NCBI RefSeq assembly: GCF_004209775.1
Contig: NZ_CP035914.1
Coordinates: 2,170,001 to 2,234,000, forward strand
DNA: 64,000 nucleotides
From: Synechococcus sp. WH 8101
Lineage (GTDB): Bacteria; Cyanobacteriota; Cyanobacteriia; PCC-6307; Cyanobiaceae
Direction: 5' to 3'
Shown: piece after piece, positions 26,711 to 35,987 of the stretch
Position numbering within the stretch: position 1 is the stretch's first letter
Layout: each line of letters starts with the position of its first letter
The notes under the pieces: model-generated
Databases searched by the model: none
The model's input: the letters and a program-made list of their open reading frames with translations, nothing else
What the model was told of the DNA's origin: nothing
Translations under genes and position numbers: made by a program

Positions 26711-29700
26711 ATGACCAGCAGCGGCAAAGTCAGAATTTATGAGCTGTCCAAGGACCTTGGCCTGGACAACAAGGACGTGCTTGATGCCGCTGAAAAGCTG
26801 TCCATTGCGGCCAAGAGCCACAGCAGCTCCATCAGCGACGGGGAGGCCACAAAGATCCGCAACCTGTTGAAGCAGGGAGGCCAGGCCGCTGCGGCTGCTC
26901 CGAGCAAACCCGCTGCCGGCAAAGCCATCCTCTCCGTGCGCAAGGCGGAGGCACCCTCTTCCCGGCCGACCCGACCGGTCGAACCAGCCGCATCGAGCCA
27001 ACCGGCGGCACCGCAGAAGCCTGCACCGCAAAAACCCACTCCCCAGAAGCCTGTCGCCCAGCAACCGCTGCCCGAAAAGCCTGCAGCTCAAAAGCCTGCG
27101 GCCCAGAAGCCCACACCGCAGCAGCCTGTCCAGAAACCTGTGGTCCGCCAGCCCCAAACCAAACCGGCAGCTCCTGCGCCGTCCCGTCCGGCTGCTGCCA
27201 GTCCGAGGCCCCAGCCCCCCGCCCCACGTCCGGCTGCGCCCAGCCCAAGGCCGGTGCAGGCCAAAGGTGGCGGCGCCGGTCGACCGAGTGCGCCAGCACC
27301 GGTGAAACGCACCGCCCCGGCACCCCAGCGTCCTGCCAAACCCGAGTTGGTGGGTCGTCCCCAATCCAACAAGCCAGCGGCGGGCGCCCCGGCTCGCCCC
27401 CAGGGGCAGCGCCCGGGTGTCAGCCCCAGGCCCGTGGCCCCTTCAGCCCAGAACCAGCGCCCAGCGATGCCCCAGAGGCCAGGAGCGCCGCAACGACCGG
27501 GTGCTCCGCAACGGCCAGGGGCGCCGCAGCGGCCGACGTCCCCTCGCGGTGGCGCCCGCCCCAATACCGGGCGACCGGGCCAACCCCGTTCCGGTGGTGG
27601 TTTGGAGCTGGTGGGCAAACCGATCCGCAGGGATGGCCCTGGCGGCAGCGGTGGTAGCGGCAGAGACAGCAATGCCGGTGGACGGCCCTCGGCACCGCTG
27701 AGGCCCGGCTCCCCCGGTGGCATGCGGAAGCCCGTGGCTCCGGGCGAGCTCATGCAGCTGCAGAAACCGTCCGGTCGCCCTGGGGCACCACCACCGCGCC
27801 GTCCGGACGGCACCGCGGTCGCCCCCCGTGGCCAGGGAGGCGAAGCAGGCAAGGCCGTGCCCCCGGTGAACCGGCCGAACGCCCCCTCACCGGCCGCTCC
27901 CCCCCGTCGCCCTGGCTACCGCCCCGGCCCTGGAGCCGGCGGTCAACGTCGCCCCGGACGGCCCGATTGGGATGACAGCGCCAAGTTGGAAGCGCTGCGC
28001 AGTCGCTCACCCCAGAAACAGCGCCAGAAGGTGCACATCATTGGGGAAAACGATGATGCACTTACCGCTGAAACCGGTGGTTACGCCGGCGAACAGCAGG
28101 CCATGGTGCTGTCGGCGAGCCTGGCGCGCCCTGCCAAACCACGCTCCCAGCAAAAGGCCACACCCAAACCGGTGGCCGCCATGCGCAAGCGTCGCAAGGA
28201 AACCACCCGCCAGCGGCAACGGCGTCGGGCCATGGAACTGCGCGCCGCCCGCGAAGCCAAACAGGTGCGGCCGGAGATGCTGATTGTTCCGGAGGACAAC
28301 CTCACGGTGCAGGAACTGGCCGACATGCTCAGTGTCGAGAGTTCCGAAATCATCAAATCTCTCTTTTTCAAAGGCATCATCGCCACGGTCACCCAGACCC
28401 TCGACATGCCAACGATCGAGACGGTGGCGGAGGAATTCGGCGTACCTGTGCTCCAGGACGACGTCGAAGAAGCGGCCAAGAAGACTGTGGAGATGATCGA
28501 AGAGGAGGATCTGGCCCATCTGATCCGCAGGCCTCCCGTGGTCACGGTCATGGGACACGTCGACCACGGCAAGACCAGCCTCCTCGACGCGATCCGCAAA
28601 GCACGGGTGGCGGCCGGCGAGGCCGGCGGCATCACCCAGCACATCGGTGCTTACCAGGTGGAAATCGAGCACAGCGGCGAACCACGTCGCATCACCTTCC
28701 TCGACACCCCGGGCCACGAAGCCTTCACCGCCATGCGTGCCCGCGGCACCAAGGTGACCGACGTGGCAGTGCTGGTGGTGGCGGCCGATGACGGCGTCCG
28801 CCCCCAGACCCTGGAAGCGATCAGCCATGCCCGGGCCGCTGAGGTGCCGATCGTGGTGGCGATCAACAAGATCGATAAGGAAGGAGCTTCTCCCGACCGG
28901 GTCAAACAGGAGCTCTCGGAACAGAACCTGCTCGCCGAGGAATGGGGTGGCGATGTGGTGATGGTGCCCGTCAGTGCGATCAAGGGCGAGAACATCGACA
29001 AACTGCTGGAAATGATCCTGCTGGTCACCGAAGTCGAAGACCTACAGGCCAATCCGGATCGACTGGCGAAGGGCACCGTGATCGAAGCCCACCTCGACAA
29101 GGCCAAGGGCCCTGTCGCCACATTGCTGATTCAGAACGGCACCCTGCGCACCGGCGACGTGGTGGCGGCGGGTCCTGTGCTCGGCAAGGTGCGCGCCATG
29201 GTTGATGATGCCGGTGCCCGTCTCAAGGCAGCCGGACCCTCCTGCGCGGTCGAAGCGCTCGGTTTCAGCGAAGTGCCTACGGCCGGCGATGAATTCGAGG
29301 TCTATCCCGACGAGAAATCCGCGAGGGCCGTGGTGGGTGATCGGGCTTCCGATGCCCGCGCCACCCGTCTGGCCCAACAGATGGCCTCGCGCCGTGTGTC
29401 GTTGGCCGCCATGTCCGGGCAAGCCAGCGAAGGAGAGCTCAAGGAACTCAACCTCATCCTCAAAGCGGATGTTCAGGGCAGCGTCGAGGCGATCCTCGGC
29501 TCCCTCGAGCAATTGCCCAAGGACGAGGTTCAGGTCCGGGTGCTGCTCTCGGCACCGGGCGAGATCACCGAGACCGATGTGGATCTGGCCGCCGCCTCCG
29601 GTGCCGTGATCGTGGGCTTCAACACCTCGATGGCCTCAGGCGCCAAACGGGCCGCAGACGCCACCGGTGTGGACGTCCGCGACTACGACGTGATCTACAA

Positions 29701-30055
29701 GCTGCTGGAAGACATCCAGATGGCGATGGAAGGCCTGCTGGAGCCGGAAATGGTCGAAGAGTCTCTGGGCGAAGCCGAGGTTCGGGCCGTGTTCACGATC
29801 GGCAAGAGCGCCGTGGCTGGTTGTTATGTCACCAACGGCAAGTTGCAACGCAACTGCAAGGTGCGGGTGCATCGCGGCAAGGAGATTGTTTTTGCGGGCG
29901 ATCTCGACTCTCTGCGTCGCAACAAGGACGACGTCAAGGAGGTCGCCACCGGCTTCGAGTGCGGTGTGGGCTGCGATCGCTTCGCGAACTGGCAGGAAGG
30001 CGACCGGATTGAGGGCTTCAAGATGGTGACCCAGCGCAGAAAGCTCAGCACCTGA
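26711..30055 (+). CDS. infB: translation initiation factor IF-2
   Basis: This 1114-residue GTPase delivers initiator tRNA to the 30S subunit. A short N-terminal IF2N domain is followed by a very long Pro/Ala/Gln/Lys/Arg/Gly-rich disordered stretch (about residues 55-430). Then come the second IF2N region and the GTPase: G1 GHVDHGKTS near 615, DTPGHEAF near 665, NKID near 719. C-terminal domains follow. The long disordered linker is typical of cyanobacterial IF-2. Confidence 0.97.
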   Translation: MTSSGKVRIYELSKDLGLDNKDVLDAAEKLSIAAKSHSSSISDGEATKIRNLLKQGGQAAAAAPSKPAAGKAILSVRKAEAPSSRPTRPVEPAASSQPAAPQKPAPQKPTPQKPVAQQPLPEKPAAQKPAAQKPTPQQPVQKPVVRQPQTKPAAPAPSRPAAASPRPQPPAPRPAAPSPRPVQAKGGGAGRPSAPAPVKRTAPAPQRPAKPELVGRPQSNKPAAGAPARPQGQRPGVSPRPVAPSAQNQRPAMPQRPGAPQRPGAPQRPGAPQRPTSPRGGARPNTGRPGQPRSGGGLELVGKPIRRDGPGGSGGSGRDSNAGGRPSAPLRPGSPGGMRKPVAPGELMQLQKPSGRPGAPPPRRPDGTAVAPRGQGGEAGKAVPPVNRPNAPSPAAPPRRPGYRPGPGAGGQRRPGRPDWDDSAKLEALRSRSPQKQRQKVHIIGENDDALTAETGGYAGEQQAMVLSASLARPAKPRSQQKATPKPVAAMRKRRKETTRQRQRRRAMELRAAREAKQVRPEMLIVPEDNLTVQELADMLSVESSEIIKSLFFKGIIATVTQTLDMPTIETVAEEFGVPVLQDDVEEAAKKTVEMIEEEDLAHLIRRPPVVTVMGHVDHGKTSLLDAIRKARVAAGEAGGITQHIGAYQVEIEHSGEPRRITFLDTPGHEAFTAMRARGTKVTDVAVLVVAADDGVRPQTLEAISHARAAEVPIVVAINKIDKEGASPDRVKQELSEQNLLAEEWGGDVVMVPVSAIKGENIDKLLEMILLVTEVEDLQANPDRLAKGTVIEAHLDKAKGPVATLLIQNGTLRTGDVVAAGPVLGKVRAMVDDAGARLKAAGPSCAVEALGFSEVPTAGDEFEVYPDEKSARAVVGDRASDARATRLAQQMASRRVSLAAMSGQASEGELKELNLILKADVQGSVEAILGSLEQLPKDEVQVRVLLSAPGEITETDVDLAAASGAVIVGFNTSMASGAKRAADATGVDVRDYDVIYKLLEDIQMAMEGLLEPEMVEESLGEAEVRAVFTIGKSAVAGCYVTNGKLQRNCKVRVHRGKEIVFAGDLDSLRRNKDDVKEVATGFECGVGCDRFANWQEGDRIEGFKMVTQRRKLST

Positions 30056-30075
30056 CCCCTCGCCCCCAGCCACCC

Positions 30076-30858
30076 GTGAGTCCACGCCGCGAGCCCCTGC
30101 TCTGGCTTCAGCTTCTCGCCATTGGTGCGATTCCTCTGGAGCTGCTCCTCCTGAGCCTGGTTCTGGCCGGATCCGATCTTGGCCCCGTTCCAGCTCTGGA
30201 GCGCTTGCTCTGCTGGGGCATGGCCGCCCTGGCACCAGGCTTGCTGCTGTGGCGCCAACCCGCCGACTGGGGCTCCCTGCTGCTGGTGCGAGTGCCGCTT
30301 GAAGGCCGAACGCCGGAGCAACGGCAACTGAGCAGTCTCCAAGACCATGCCGTGGTTCGAATCGGCGGCGCGATCGGCGTGCTGGCCCTGTTGCCCCTGT
30401 TCTGGTGGCTCGACCGAGATGCCCTGCTGGTGGAGACCCTCTCTCCACTCCATGGCAGTGCTCGTCTCACCTGTCTGCTGGTCGCCCTGCCGCTCCTGGC
30501 GTTGCTCGTGTGGCACTGGCATCAACTGATCCAGAGCGTCTGGTTCCTCAGTCGGTCTGCCGAAAGCGTCGGCTCGAGCACACCCCTCGACACCACTGCA
30601 CTGATGCGCTCCAGGATCTCTCCCGGACTGAGCGTGTTGCGGCTGTCAGCGCTGGAGTGGGACTCAGTCGATGCGGGAGCGGTCGAACCAGAGCAATCCA
30701 GCGAAGAGAAGAAGAGCTCCGAGTTGGATGCCGAGATCTCCGAGCGGAACGTCGTTGCCGCTGCTGAGGCGCAGGGCCATGACAGCGCTCCCCAGACCAG
30801 CGGACCCGAAGAGGGCGAGCCAGAGGAGCCGACGGAGCCCCCGCCAGGGAGTGCGTGA
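30076..30858 (+). CDS. low-complexity-tail membrane protein
   Basis: The 260-residue product (GTG start at 30076) has four or five hydrophobic segments in residues 1-160 and then a hydrophilic Glu/Ser/Pro-rich tail ending in PPPGSA. It follows infB by 20 bp. The tail region (from about 30664) lies antisense to the DUF3493 gene, giving about 195 bp of convergent coding overlap. I recall a family of picocyanobacterial membrane proteins described for just this collision with a neighbour. The function is unknown. Confidence 0.7.
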   Translation: MSPRREPLLWLQLLAIGAIPLELLLLSLVLAGSDLGPVPALERLLCWGMAALAPGLLLWRQPADWGSLLLVRVPLEGRTPEQRQLSSLQDHAVVRIGGAIGVLALLPLFWWLDRDALLVETLSPLHGSARLTCLLVALPLLALLVWHWHQLIQSVWFLSRSAESVGSSTPLDTTALMRSRISPGLSVLRLSALEWDSVDAGAVEPEQSSEEKKSSELDAEISERNVVAAAEAQGHDSAPQTSGPEEGEPEEPTEPPPGSA

Positions 30859-30933
30859 TTCCTGGAGCAAGCGCTGCCGGAGCGCAGGATCCAGTGTGCC
30901 TTTGCCCTTCTGATCGCCCAAGGGACTGCTCAC
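30664..30933 (-). CDS. DUF3493 family small membrane protein
   Basis: The 89-residue protein (GTG at 30931-30933; a TTG lies a few codons upstream) has the DUF3493 pattern. LDPALRQRLLQESRTPWRGL is followed by two membrane segments and ends LWFDRSRID. Related plant and algal proteins (Lpa1/Rep27 type) are implicated in photosystem II assembly or repair, so a thylakoid role is plausible. The open frame extends into the tRNA-Thr gene, which rules out the longest start. It overlaps the 3' end of the upstream + strand membrane gene. Confidence 0.8.
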   Translation of the reverse strand: MSSPLGDQKGKGTLDPALRQRLLQESRTPWRGLRRLLWLALFGSAGLGSAVMALRLSSGNDVPLGDLGIQLGALLLFAGLLWFDRSRID

Positions 30934-30962
30934 GCAATGCTGAATGTTAAGTTCCTCCAAGT

Positions 30963-31035
30963 GCCGATGTAGCTCAGCTGGTAGAGCAACGCTTTCGTAA
31001 AGCGTGGGTCGCGTGTTCAAGTCACGTCATCGGCT
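30963..31035 (+). tRNA. tRNA-Thr (anticodon CGU)
   Basis: The cloverleaf is complete. The acceptor stem GCCGATG (30963-30969) pairs with CATCGGC (31028-31034). The D-arm is GCTC...GAGC and the anticodon stem is ACGCT/AGCGT with loop TTCGTAA (anticodon CGT). The T-arm loop is TTCAAGT. CCA is not encoded. The anticodon reads the Thr codon ACG. Confidence 0.95.
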
Positions 31036-31082
31036 TCCCGCCACCACCAGCCCAGACTGATTGCTGACCTTCCCTTTGTGGA

Positions 31083-32198
31083 ATGCGCAGCAGTGAACCG
31101 TCCCGACTGGATCGCCTGAGCCGGGGGAATCAGCGCGATGCGGCCCTCAATGAGGCCTTTGTCGTTCTTTCCATCGGCGCCAGCCTGATTGCCACGCTGG
31201 GCCTTCTGGCTAACAGCGCCGATGTAGTGATCGGGGCCATGGTCGTGGCCCCATGGATCAAACCCCTGCGAGCCGGCGCCTTTGCCGTGCTTCTCGGCGA
31301 CGTTCCGCTCCTGATCCGGGCGCTACGGACCCTCCTGCTGGGCGTCGGCACCACTTTGGTGTTGGCTGCGCTTCTGGGCACGGTGGCCGGTTTGCCCCAG
31401 TTCGGCAGTGAGGTGATGGCTCGCACATCGCCCAACCTGCTCAATCTGGGGATTGCCTTGGTGGCCGGTGCGCTGGCCACCTACGCCAATCTCAGCAGGG
31501 ATGCGGTGAGCTCCCTGGCGGGTACGGCGATCGCGGTGGCTCTTGTGCCTCCGGTCTGCGTGATGGGCCTGCTCCTAGCGCATCAGCATTGGGCGCTGGC
31601 GACCGGGGCTGGTTTGCTCTTTGCGACCAACCTGCTGGGTGTGCTCACCGGTGGCATGGTCTTGATGGCCTGGAAGGATCCACTTCTGCGGCAACAACTG
31701 CGTCGCAGTCACCTGAGCGTGGCCAACTTTGCCCTCACAGGCTTGCTCTTGATTCCCCTGGGAACGAGCTTCCTGGGGCTACTACGAAATGCCAGGCGGG
31801 AAAGTACCCGCGAAACGGTGCAGCTCACGATCGAGACCTTTCTCAAACGCCAAACCGTGACCTTCGGCGAGGGCAAGGAAGTGGAGCTGGAGAAATTGGA
31901 GATCGATTGGGATCCAAACCCGCCAGTCATTCGTGCACTCGTACGCGTCACCGATCCGACACTGCCGACCTTCAAACAAGTGTCGGCTGTTCAGGAGGAA
32001 ATCAACCGGCGTCAGCTTTATCGCTTCCAACTGGTGGTGCAACGTACTGCGGTGGATGTGGTGGGCCCTGAAGAAGCACCCAATCCGAGCACGGTTGCTG
32101 AAGACAGCGTGTTGCAATCCATCCCACCAACCTTCCCACCGTTGCTTTCTCCGCCACCACTGCCGGCTGCACCGCCGGAGCAGCAGCAGGGCAACTGA
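31083..32198 (+). CDS. DUF389 family membrane protein
   Basis: The 371-residue protein has about six hydrophobic segments. The DUF389 core is visible as VVIGAMVVAPWIKPLRAGAF and LAGTAIAVALVPPVCVMGLL. A soluble C-terminal domain and a Pro-rich tail follow. Function is not established for this family; it resembles hydrophobic channel or transport proteins. It follows tRNA-Thr by about 48 bp and converges on psbA, with the psbA terminator in between. Confidence 0.87.
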   Translation: MRSSEPSRLDRLSRGNQRDAALNEAFVVLSIGASLIATLGLLANSADVVIGAMVVAPWIKPLRAGAFAVLLGDVPLLIRALRTLLLGVGTTLVLAALLGTVAGLPQFGSEVMARTSPNLLNLGIALVAGALATYANLSRDAVSSLAGTAIAVALVPPVCVMGLLLAHQHWALATGAGLLFATNLLGVLTGGMVLMAWKDPLLRQQLRRSHLSVANFALTGLLLIPLGTSFLGLLRNARRESTRETVQLTIETFLKRQTVTFGEGKEVELEKLEIDWDPNPPVIRALVRVTDPTLPTFKQVSAVQEEINRRQLYRFQLVVQRTAVDVVGPEEAPNPSTVAEDSVLQSIPPTFPPLLSPPPLPAAPPEQQQGN

Positions 32199-32225
32199 AG
32201 ATCCAGCAAAAGGGCCGGACGCAAC

Positions 32226-32256
32226 AAAAAGCCCCCACCGTGTGGTGAGGGCTTTC
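32226..32256 (-). terminator. rho-independent terminator of psbA
   Basis: A 12-bp stem with one mismatch (AAAGCCCCCACC / GGTGAGGGCTTT, loop GTGT) lies just past the psbA stop. Read on the minus strand the stem is followed by TTTTTG, the expected U-run. On the plus strand the U-run is only TTT, so termination of the DUF389 gene would be weaker. Confidence 0.85.
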
Positions 32257-32297
32257 CGATTCAACTGACGCTGAATCTTTTGGTAGAGACTTCAGCC

Positions 32298-33377
32298 TCA
32301 GCCGATGGCGGGAGCCTGCAGAGCCACGGGGGTGGACTCAGCAGCAGCCAGGTCGAGGGGGAAGTTGTGAGCGTTGCGCTCGTGCATCACTTCCATGCCG
32401 AGGTTGGCGCGGTTCAGCACATCAGCCCAGGTGTTCAGGACGCGGCCCTGACCATCAAGGATGGACTGGTTGAAGTTGAAACCGTTCAGGTTGAAGGCCA
32501 TGGTGCTGACGCCCAGGGCGGTGAACCAGATGCCGACCACAGGCCAGGCAGCCAGGAAGAAGTGAAGGCTGCGGCTGTTGTTGAAGGAGGCGTATTGGAA
32601 GATCAGGCGACCGAAGTAACCGTGAGCAGCCACGATGTTGTAGGTCTCTTCTTCTTGGCCGAACTTGTAGCCGTAGTTCTGGGACTCGCTCTCAGTGGTC
32701 TCACGCACCAGGGAGGAGGTCACCAGGGAGCCGTGCATGGCGGAGAACAGGGAGCCACCGAACACACCAGCCACACCCAGCATGTGGAAGGGGTGCATCA
32801 GGATGTTGTGCTCAGCCTGGAACACCAGCATGAAGTTGAAGGTGCCGGAGATGCCGAGGGGCATGCCGTCAGAGAAGGAACCCTGACCGAAGGGGTACAC
32901 CAGGAACACAGCAGAAGCAGCAGCCACAGGAGCGCTGTAAGCGACACAGATCCAGGGGCGCATGCCGAGGCGGTAGGAGAGTTCCCACTCGCGGCCCATG
33001 TAGCAGAAGATGCCGATCAGGAAGTGGAACACAACCAGCTGGTAAGGACCGCCGTTGTAGAGCCACTCATCGAGGGAGGCAGCTTCCCAGATGGGATAGA
33101 AGTGCAGGCCGATGGCGTTGGAGGAAGGCACAACAGCACCAGAGATGATGTTGTTGCCGTAGATCAGGGAGCCGGCGACGGGCTCACGGATGCCGTCGAT
33201 GTCGACGGGGGGAGCTGCGATGAACGCAACGATGAAGCAGGTGGTGGCAGCCAGCAGGGTGGGGATCATCAGCACGCCGAACCAGCCCACATAGAGGCGG
33301 TTGTTGGTGGAGGTGACCCACTCGCAGAAGGACTGCCAGCCATTGGCGCCGGAGCGCTGCTGAATGGTGGTGGTCAT
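32298..33377 (-). CDS. psbA: photosystem II reaction-centre protein D1, D1:2-type (Glu130)
   Basis: This 359-residue D1 protein binds the Mn cluster, the secondary quinone QB and the special pair. The N-terminus [20 protein letters not shown] and the helix with [20 protein letters not shown] are canonical. Residue 130 is Glu, the signature of the high-light D1:2 isoform; the low-light D1:1 form has Gln. The C-terminal extension after LDLA ([15 protein letters not shown]) is the segment normally removed by CtpA. A strong terminator follows and a leader hairpin precedes the ATG. Confidence 0.99.
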   Translation of the reverse strand: MTTTIQQRSGANGWQSFCEWVTSTNNRLYVGWFGVLMIPTLLAATTCFIVAFIAAPPVDIDGIREPVAGSLIYGNNIISGAVVPSSNAIGLHFYPIWEAASLDEWLYNGGPYQLVVFHFLIGIFCYMGREWELSYRLGMRPWICVAYSAPVAAASAVFLVYPFGQGSFSDGMPLGISGTFNFMLVFQAEHNILMHPFHMLGVAGVFGGSLFSAMHGSLVTSSLVRETTESESQNYGYKFGQEEETYNIVAAHGYFGRLIFQYASFNNSRSLHFFLAAWPVVGIWFTALGVSTMAFNLNGFNFNQSILDGQGRVLNTWADVLNRANLGMEVMHERNAHNFPLDLAAAESTPVALQAPAIG

Positions 33378-33416
33378 GAGAACGGGAAAAGATGCTCCGA
33401 AGAGCGGTTACGGAAG

Positions 33417-33446
33417 GGCAGGGATGCCCTGCCACCAATGAGTGTA
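33417..33446 (-). promoter_or_regulatory. psbA leader hairpin and -10-like element
   Basis: On the minus strand, TACACT (33441-33446) resembles a -10 hexamer. A perfect 7-bp hairpin follows directly downstream: GGCAGGG-CAT-CCCTGCC at 33417-33433. It starts about 40 nt before the psbA ATG. It would sit at or near the 5' end of the message, where it could affect stability or translation. No convincing -35 element is visible, so the promoter call is tentative. Confidence 0.45.
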
Positions 33447-33540
33447 ACGGAAGATTGCGCTCTGTGTGCGGGCCTTCACGAACCAGGGCAAGGGCTTCAG
33501 GATCGCTTAAGGTTCTTATGTCAAGTCTCTGGAGACTCAA

Positions 33541-33681
33541 GTGGTTCTGATTCGCTGGCTTCATGCCGGGCGACGTCTCGAAGAGACCGTGCCGATCGAG
33601 CAAGCACGCCACAGGCGGAACGAACTCGAAGCCCAGGGAGCTGTGATCTATTGGAGTGAACGACTGGCCAGCCAGATCTGA
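33541..33681 (+). CDS. 46-residue hypothetical protein
   Basis: A short frame beginning at GTG 33541 encodes VVLIRWLHAGRRLEE and ends WSERLASQI. A Shine-Dalgarno-like GGAG lies 6 nt before the GTG, and an in-frame stop lies at 33508-33510. The middle is rich in Glu, Arg and Gln and looks helical. It is divergent from psbA across 163 bp and precedes the lipoprotein gene. I do not know a family, but the ribosome binding site and amino-acid make-up support expression. Confidence 0.6.
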   Translation: MVLIRWLHAGRRLEETVPIEQARHRRNELEAQGAVIYWSERLASQI

Positions 33682-33714
33682 ACACTCAGACTGGGGCCTG
33701 TTCTCGATCGATCC

Positions 33715-34068
33715 ATGGCCCGACGCGCCCCGGGGGATCGTCCCCACACCCGCCTGGCTGGCGTGACCTGCCTCGCCGTGACTGTGCTGGGACTGAGCGC
33801 CTGTGACCGCGGCAGCAAGCCACCCAGCCAGGCCAGTCAGGCGGAGGCGATCAACCGCCTGGAGCTTCGGATGGAACAGATGGAGCGTCGCCTGGGGCAA
33901 CAGCTCCCTCCCCCAACGGATCCAAGCGACAAAGCCCCGGCCGGACCGGTGAAATCCCTCACCCTGAGGGTCGGAACTGTCGATGACCGGCTCCGCATCT
34001 ACTGGGCCGATGGCAGCACCAGCGACCTCCCCTGCACTAAAGAGCAATCCACCTGGGCCTGTGGCTGA
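33715..34068 (+). CDS. small lipoprotein with coiled-coil segment
   Basis: The 117-residue protein has a basic N-terminus, a hydrophobic segment and the lipobox LSAC (Cys30), so it is probably a membrane-anchored lipoprotein. Residues about 43-60 (INRLELRMEQMERRL) form a short coiled coil. The C-terminal half contains LRIYWADGSTSDLPC with two cysteines. I do not recognise a family. It stands just before two paralogous secreted proteins on the same strand. Confidence 0.7.
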   Translation: MARRAPGDRPHTRLAGVTCLAVTVLGLSACDRGSKPPSQASQAEAINRLELRMEQMERRLGQQLPPPTDPSDKAPAGPVKSLTLRVGTVDDRLRIYWADGSTSDLPCTKEQSTWACG

Positions 34069-34173
34069 TCGAGAGCAGCGCAGCCACATGAGGCAGCGAA
34101 CCGTCACATGCCGTCACAGATCGGTCATCACCTCGTCAGGTCTTGGCCTGATCCACCAGCCAAGGTTGGACCC

Positions 34174-34551
34174 ATGACAACTCCGACTCTGATCCGCACC
34201 GGTGCTGCCGGCCTTCTTGGCTTGATGACGCTGGTGCCATTGCCACTCCGGGCCCAGAGCAACGGCGCCCTGCCCCTCGCCCAGCCCAAGGCAGCGAACC
34301 TGGCGCGCATGCGAGCCGAAGCCCTTAACGGTGGGCTCTCCCTCTATCGCGCCGATCAATGCATGTATGAAACCGGGGCACCGGCCTGCCTGCTCTCCAA
34401 AACCCAGCGAGGGTTTCTCTTCCGCTTCCAAGGTGGTGCTCCGGGCTGGCAGCAGAGTTCGCCGCCCGATCCATCCCTGGAAACCGAGGTGCTGGTCTCG
34501 CCCAATGGCGATCAGATTCTGGCCGTTCCCTACAACGGTCCGATCCGCTGA
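34174..34551 (+). CDS. small secreted protein, paralog A
   Basis: From the ATG at 34174 the product is 125 residues with a Sec-type signal (LLGLMTLVPLPLRAQS; cleavage likely after RAQ). The mature part has NGGLSLYRADQCMYETGAPA, GFLFRFQGGAPGW and ETEVLVSPNGDQ, ending YNGPIR. It shares this framework with the next gene, including two conserved cysteines that could form a disulfide. The frame extends further upstream, but this ATG starts the signal peptide. No family assignment. Confidence 0.75.
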   Translation: MTTPTLIRTGAAGLLGLMTLVPLPLRAQSNGALPLAQPKAANLARMRAEALNGGLSLYRADQCMYETGAPACLLSKTQRGFLFRFQGGAPGWQQSSPPDPSLETEVLVSPNGDQILAVPYNGPIR

Positions 34552-34640
34552 TCCATGGCCTGGGCGCTGCGCAAGTATCACACTCAGTTGACAATTTCGT
34601 TGCTTGCTCCAATCAATAGGAGGCGATTTCTGCCTTTCTG

Positions 34641-35012
34641 ATGGATTTCCGGTCCCTGTCCGCCGCCGCCGCCCTCGGTGGAGCATCCTTGCTCAGCCTC
34701 ACCGCCCCTGTTCAGGCCCAGGCGCCCGTGCCCGCTGCCCAGGTGCGCGCGCTCAACCTGGCCCGCAACACGGCCGTCAGTGAAAACGGTGGCCTCACCG
34801 TCTACCGCCCCCAGCCCTGCATGTTCAACACCAGCAATGGCGGCGGTGAGTGCCTGATCAGCAACACCGCCCAGGGCTTCACGTTCAAGTTCCTCGGCGG
34901 CAAGCCTGGCTGGCCAGAAAACGGCAGTGACCCCACCACCGAAACCGAAATCCAGATTGCACCAAACGGTCGCAGCGTTAATCAGATCATCTACAACGGC
35001 TCCCCCCGCTGA
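34641..35012 (+). CDS. small secreted protein, paralog B
   Basis: This 123-residue protein has a signal peptide ending VQAQA. Its pattern matches paralog A: NLARNTAVSENGGLTVYR, CMFN...ECLIS, GFTFKFLGGKPGW, TETEIQIAPNGRS and a YNGSPR end. A GGAGG lies 17-20 nt upstream of the ATG, a longer spacing than usual. The last 22 bp overlap the 3' end of the convergent aspartoacylase-like gene. No known function. Confidence 0.8.
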   Translation: MDFRSLSAAAALGGASLLSLTAPVQAQAPVPAAQVRALNLARNTAVSENGGLTVYRPQPCMFNTSNGGGECLISNTAQGFTFKFLGGKPGWPENGSDPTTETEIQIAPNGRSVNQIIYNGSPR

Positions 35013-35932
35013 GCGCAGATCAGCAGATCCTGCAAAGCCCCTGGCGCCTCCGGGCTCAGGGGCCATTCCTCTTTTGAGGTGACGCTAAGAGCAATGGCTT
35101 TTTCGGCATAGGCCGCCTCATTGATGAACAAGGGCACCACGCCCTCTGGACCCGAATAGCTGATCGTGTCGCCGGCGGCCGTCAGAAACAGAGGATCACC
35201 GCGGCGCAACGGCGACCAATCGCGCCCCTGTAGCTCAGGATGAATTAGGGCATTGGCGCGCCCCTGCGGATCACGAGGCAGGTCGAGACTGCCGAGATGG
35301 CGGTGCACCACCAAGCGCTCTGGGGTGAGCATGCGCCCGTTCCAGGCGGCAGCAATCAAGTGGAGGGCGGCTTGAAGCACAAGCTGGGTCTGCTCAATGA
35401 TGCGCGCCGACAACACCATCTGCGGCACAGGACCGATTTCAATCACCAGACCGCAGGGCCAACGCTCCACCAGGAAACCCTGTTGAGCGGGATCCCCTTC
35501 GTGCAGGTAGATCGGTAGGCCGAGCCTGGCCTGGAGAGCCGCGGCCAGAGCCAGATCCGGCAGACGCCGGCCGTACACCACCAGCGAGCTGCCCATGGCC
35601 GCCGTGGTGCTGTGCAGATCCAGGGCGAGAACGCAGGCCTCAGAGCCTCCAGGGCCATAGCGATGCAGCAACGCACGGGCCCGGTCGATTTCCTGGTCCT
35701 GGGGCGCAGACGCATTCGGCTCCAGCCATTCGGGGCGGAAGCTCCGGTTCAGATCGCGGTCGACATAACGGCGACCCAGGCGCTGGGCCTCCGGATTGCC
35801 GATCACGGGCACCACATCCAAGCCATGTGGCTCCAGCAGGCCGGGAGAGCGCTCCCACTGCTGCAGCAGCCAAGGGGCGTTGACCTCGTTGCCATGGGTC
35901 CCTGCCACCACCAACACCCGCGGCCCCACCAT
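34991..35932 (-). CDS. aspartoacylase-like zinc hydrolase
   Basis: This 313-residue protein belongs to the succinylglutamate desuccinylase/aspartoacylase (M14-like) family. The zinc and substrate motifs are visible: GTHGNEVNAPWL (H and E ligands), RRYVDRDLNRSF, and DLHSTTAAMG (His ligand). I choose the ATG at 35930-35932 (MVGPRVLVVAGTHGNE), which gives the usual N-terminus; the frame runs 19 codons further. Aspartoacylases cleave N-acetyl-aspartate, but the substrate here is unproven. It is divergent from the glutathione transferase gene across 55 bp. Confidence 0.88.
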   Translation of the reverse strand: MVGPRVLVVAGTHGNEVNAPWLLQQWERSPGLLEPHGLDVVPVIGNPEAQRLGRRYVDRDLNRSFRPEWLEPNASAPQDQEIDRARALLHRYGPGGSEACVLALDLHSTTAAMGSSLVVYGRRLPDLALAAALQARLGLPIYLHEGDPAQQGFLVERWPCGLVIEIGPVPQMVLSARIIEQTQLVLQAALHLIAAAWNGRMLTPERLVVHRHLGSLDLPRDPQGRANALIHPELQGRDWSPLRRGDPLFLTAAGDTISYSGPEGVVPLFINEAAYAEKAIALSVTSKEEWPLSPEAPGALQDLLICAQRGEPL

Positions 35933-35987
35933 CCCTCCTCCTCCGGTAAGGCCAGCGTCGCCGAAAATGCAGTCAAAAGGAAGCACC

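Noticed and set aside
32280..33659. 459-codon plus-strand frame across psbA
   Set aside because: It mirrors psbA, which is certain; the composition (Val/Glu/Gly/His-rich) reflects antisense codon bias.
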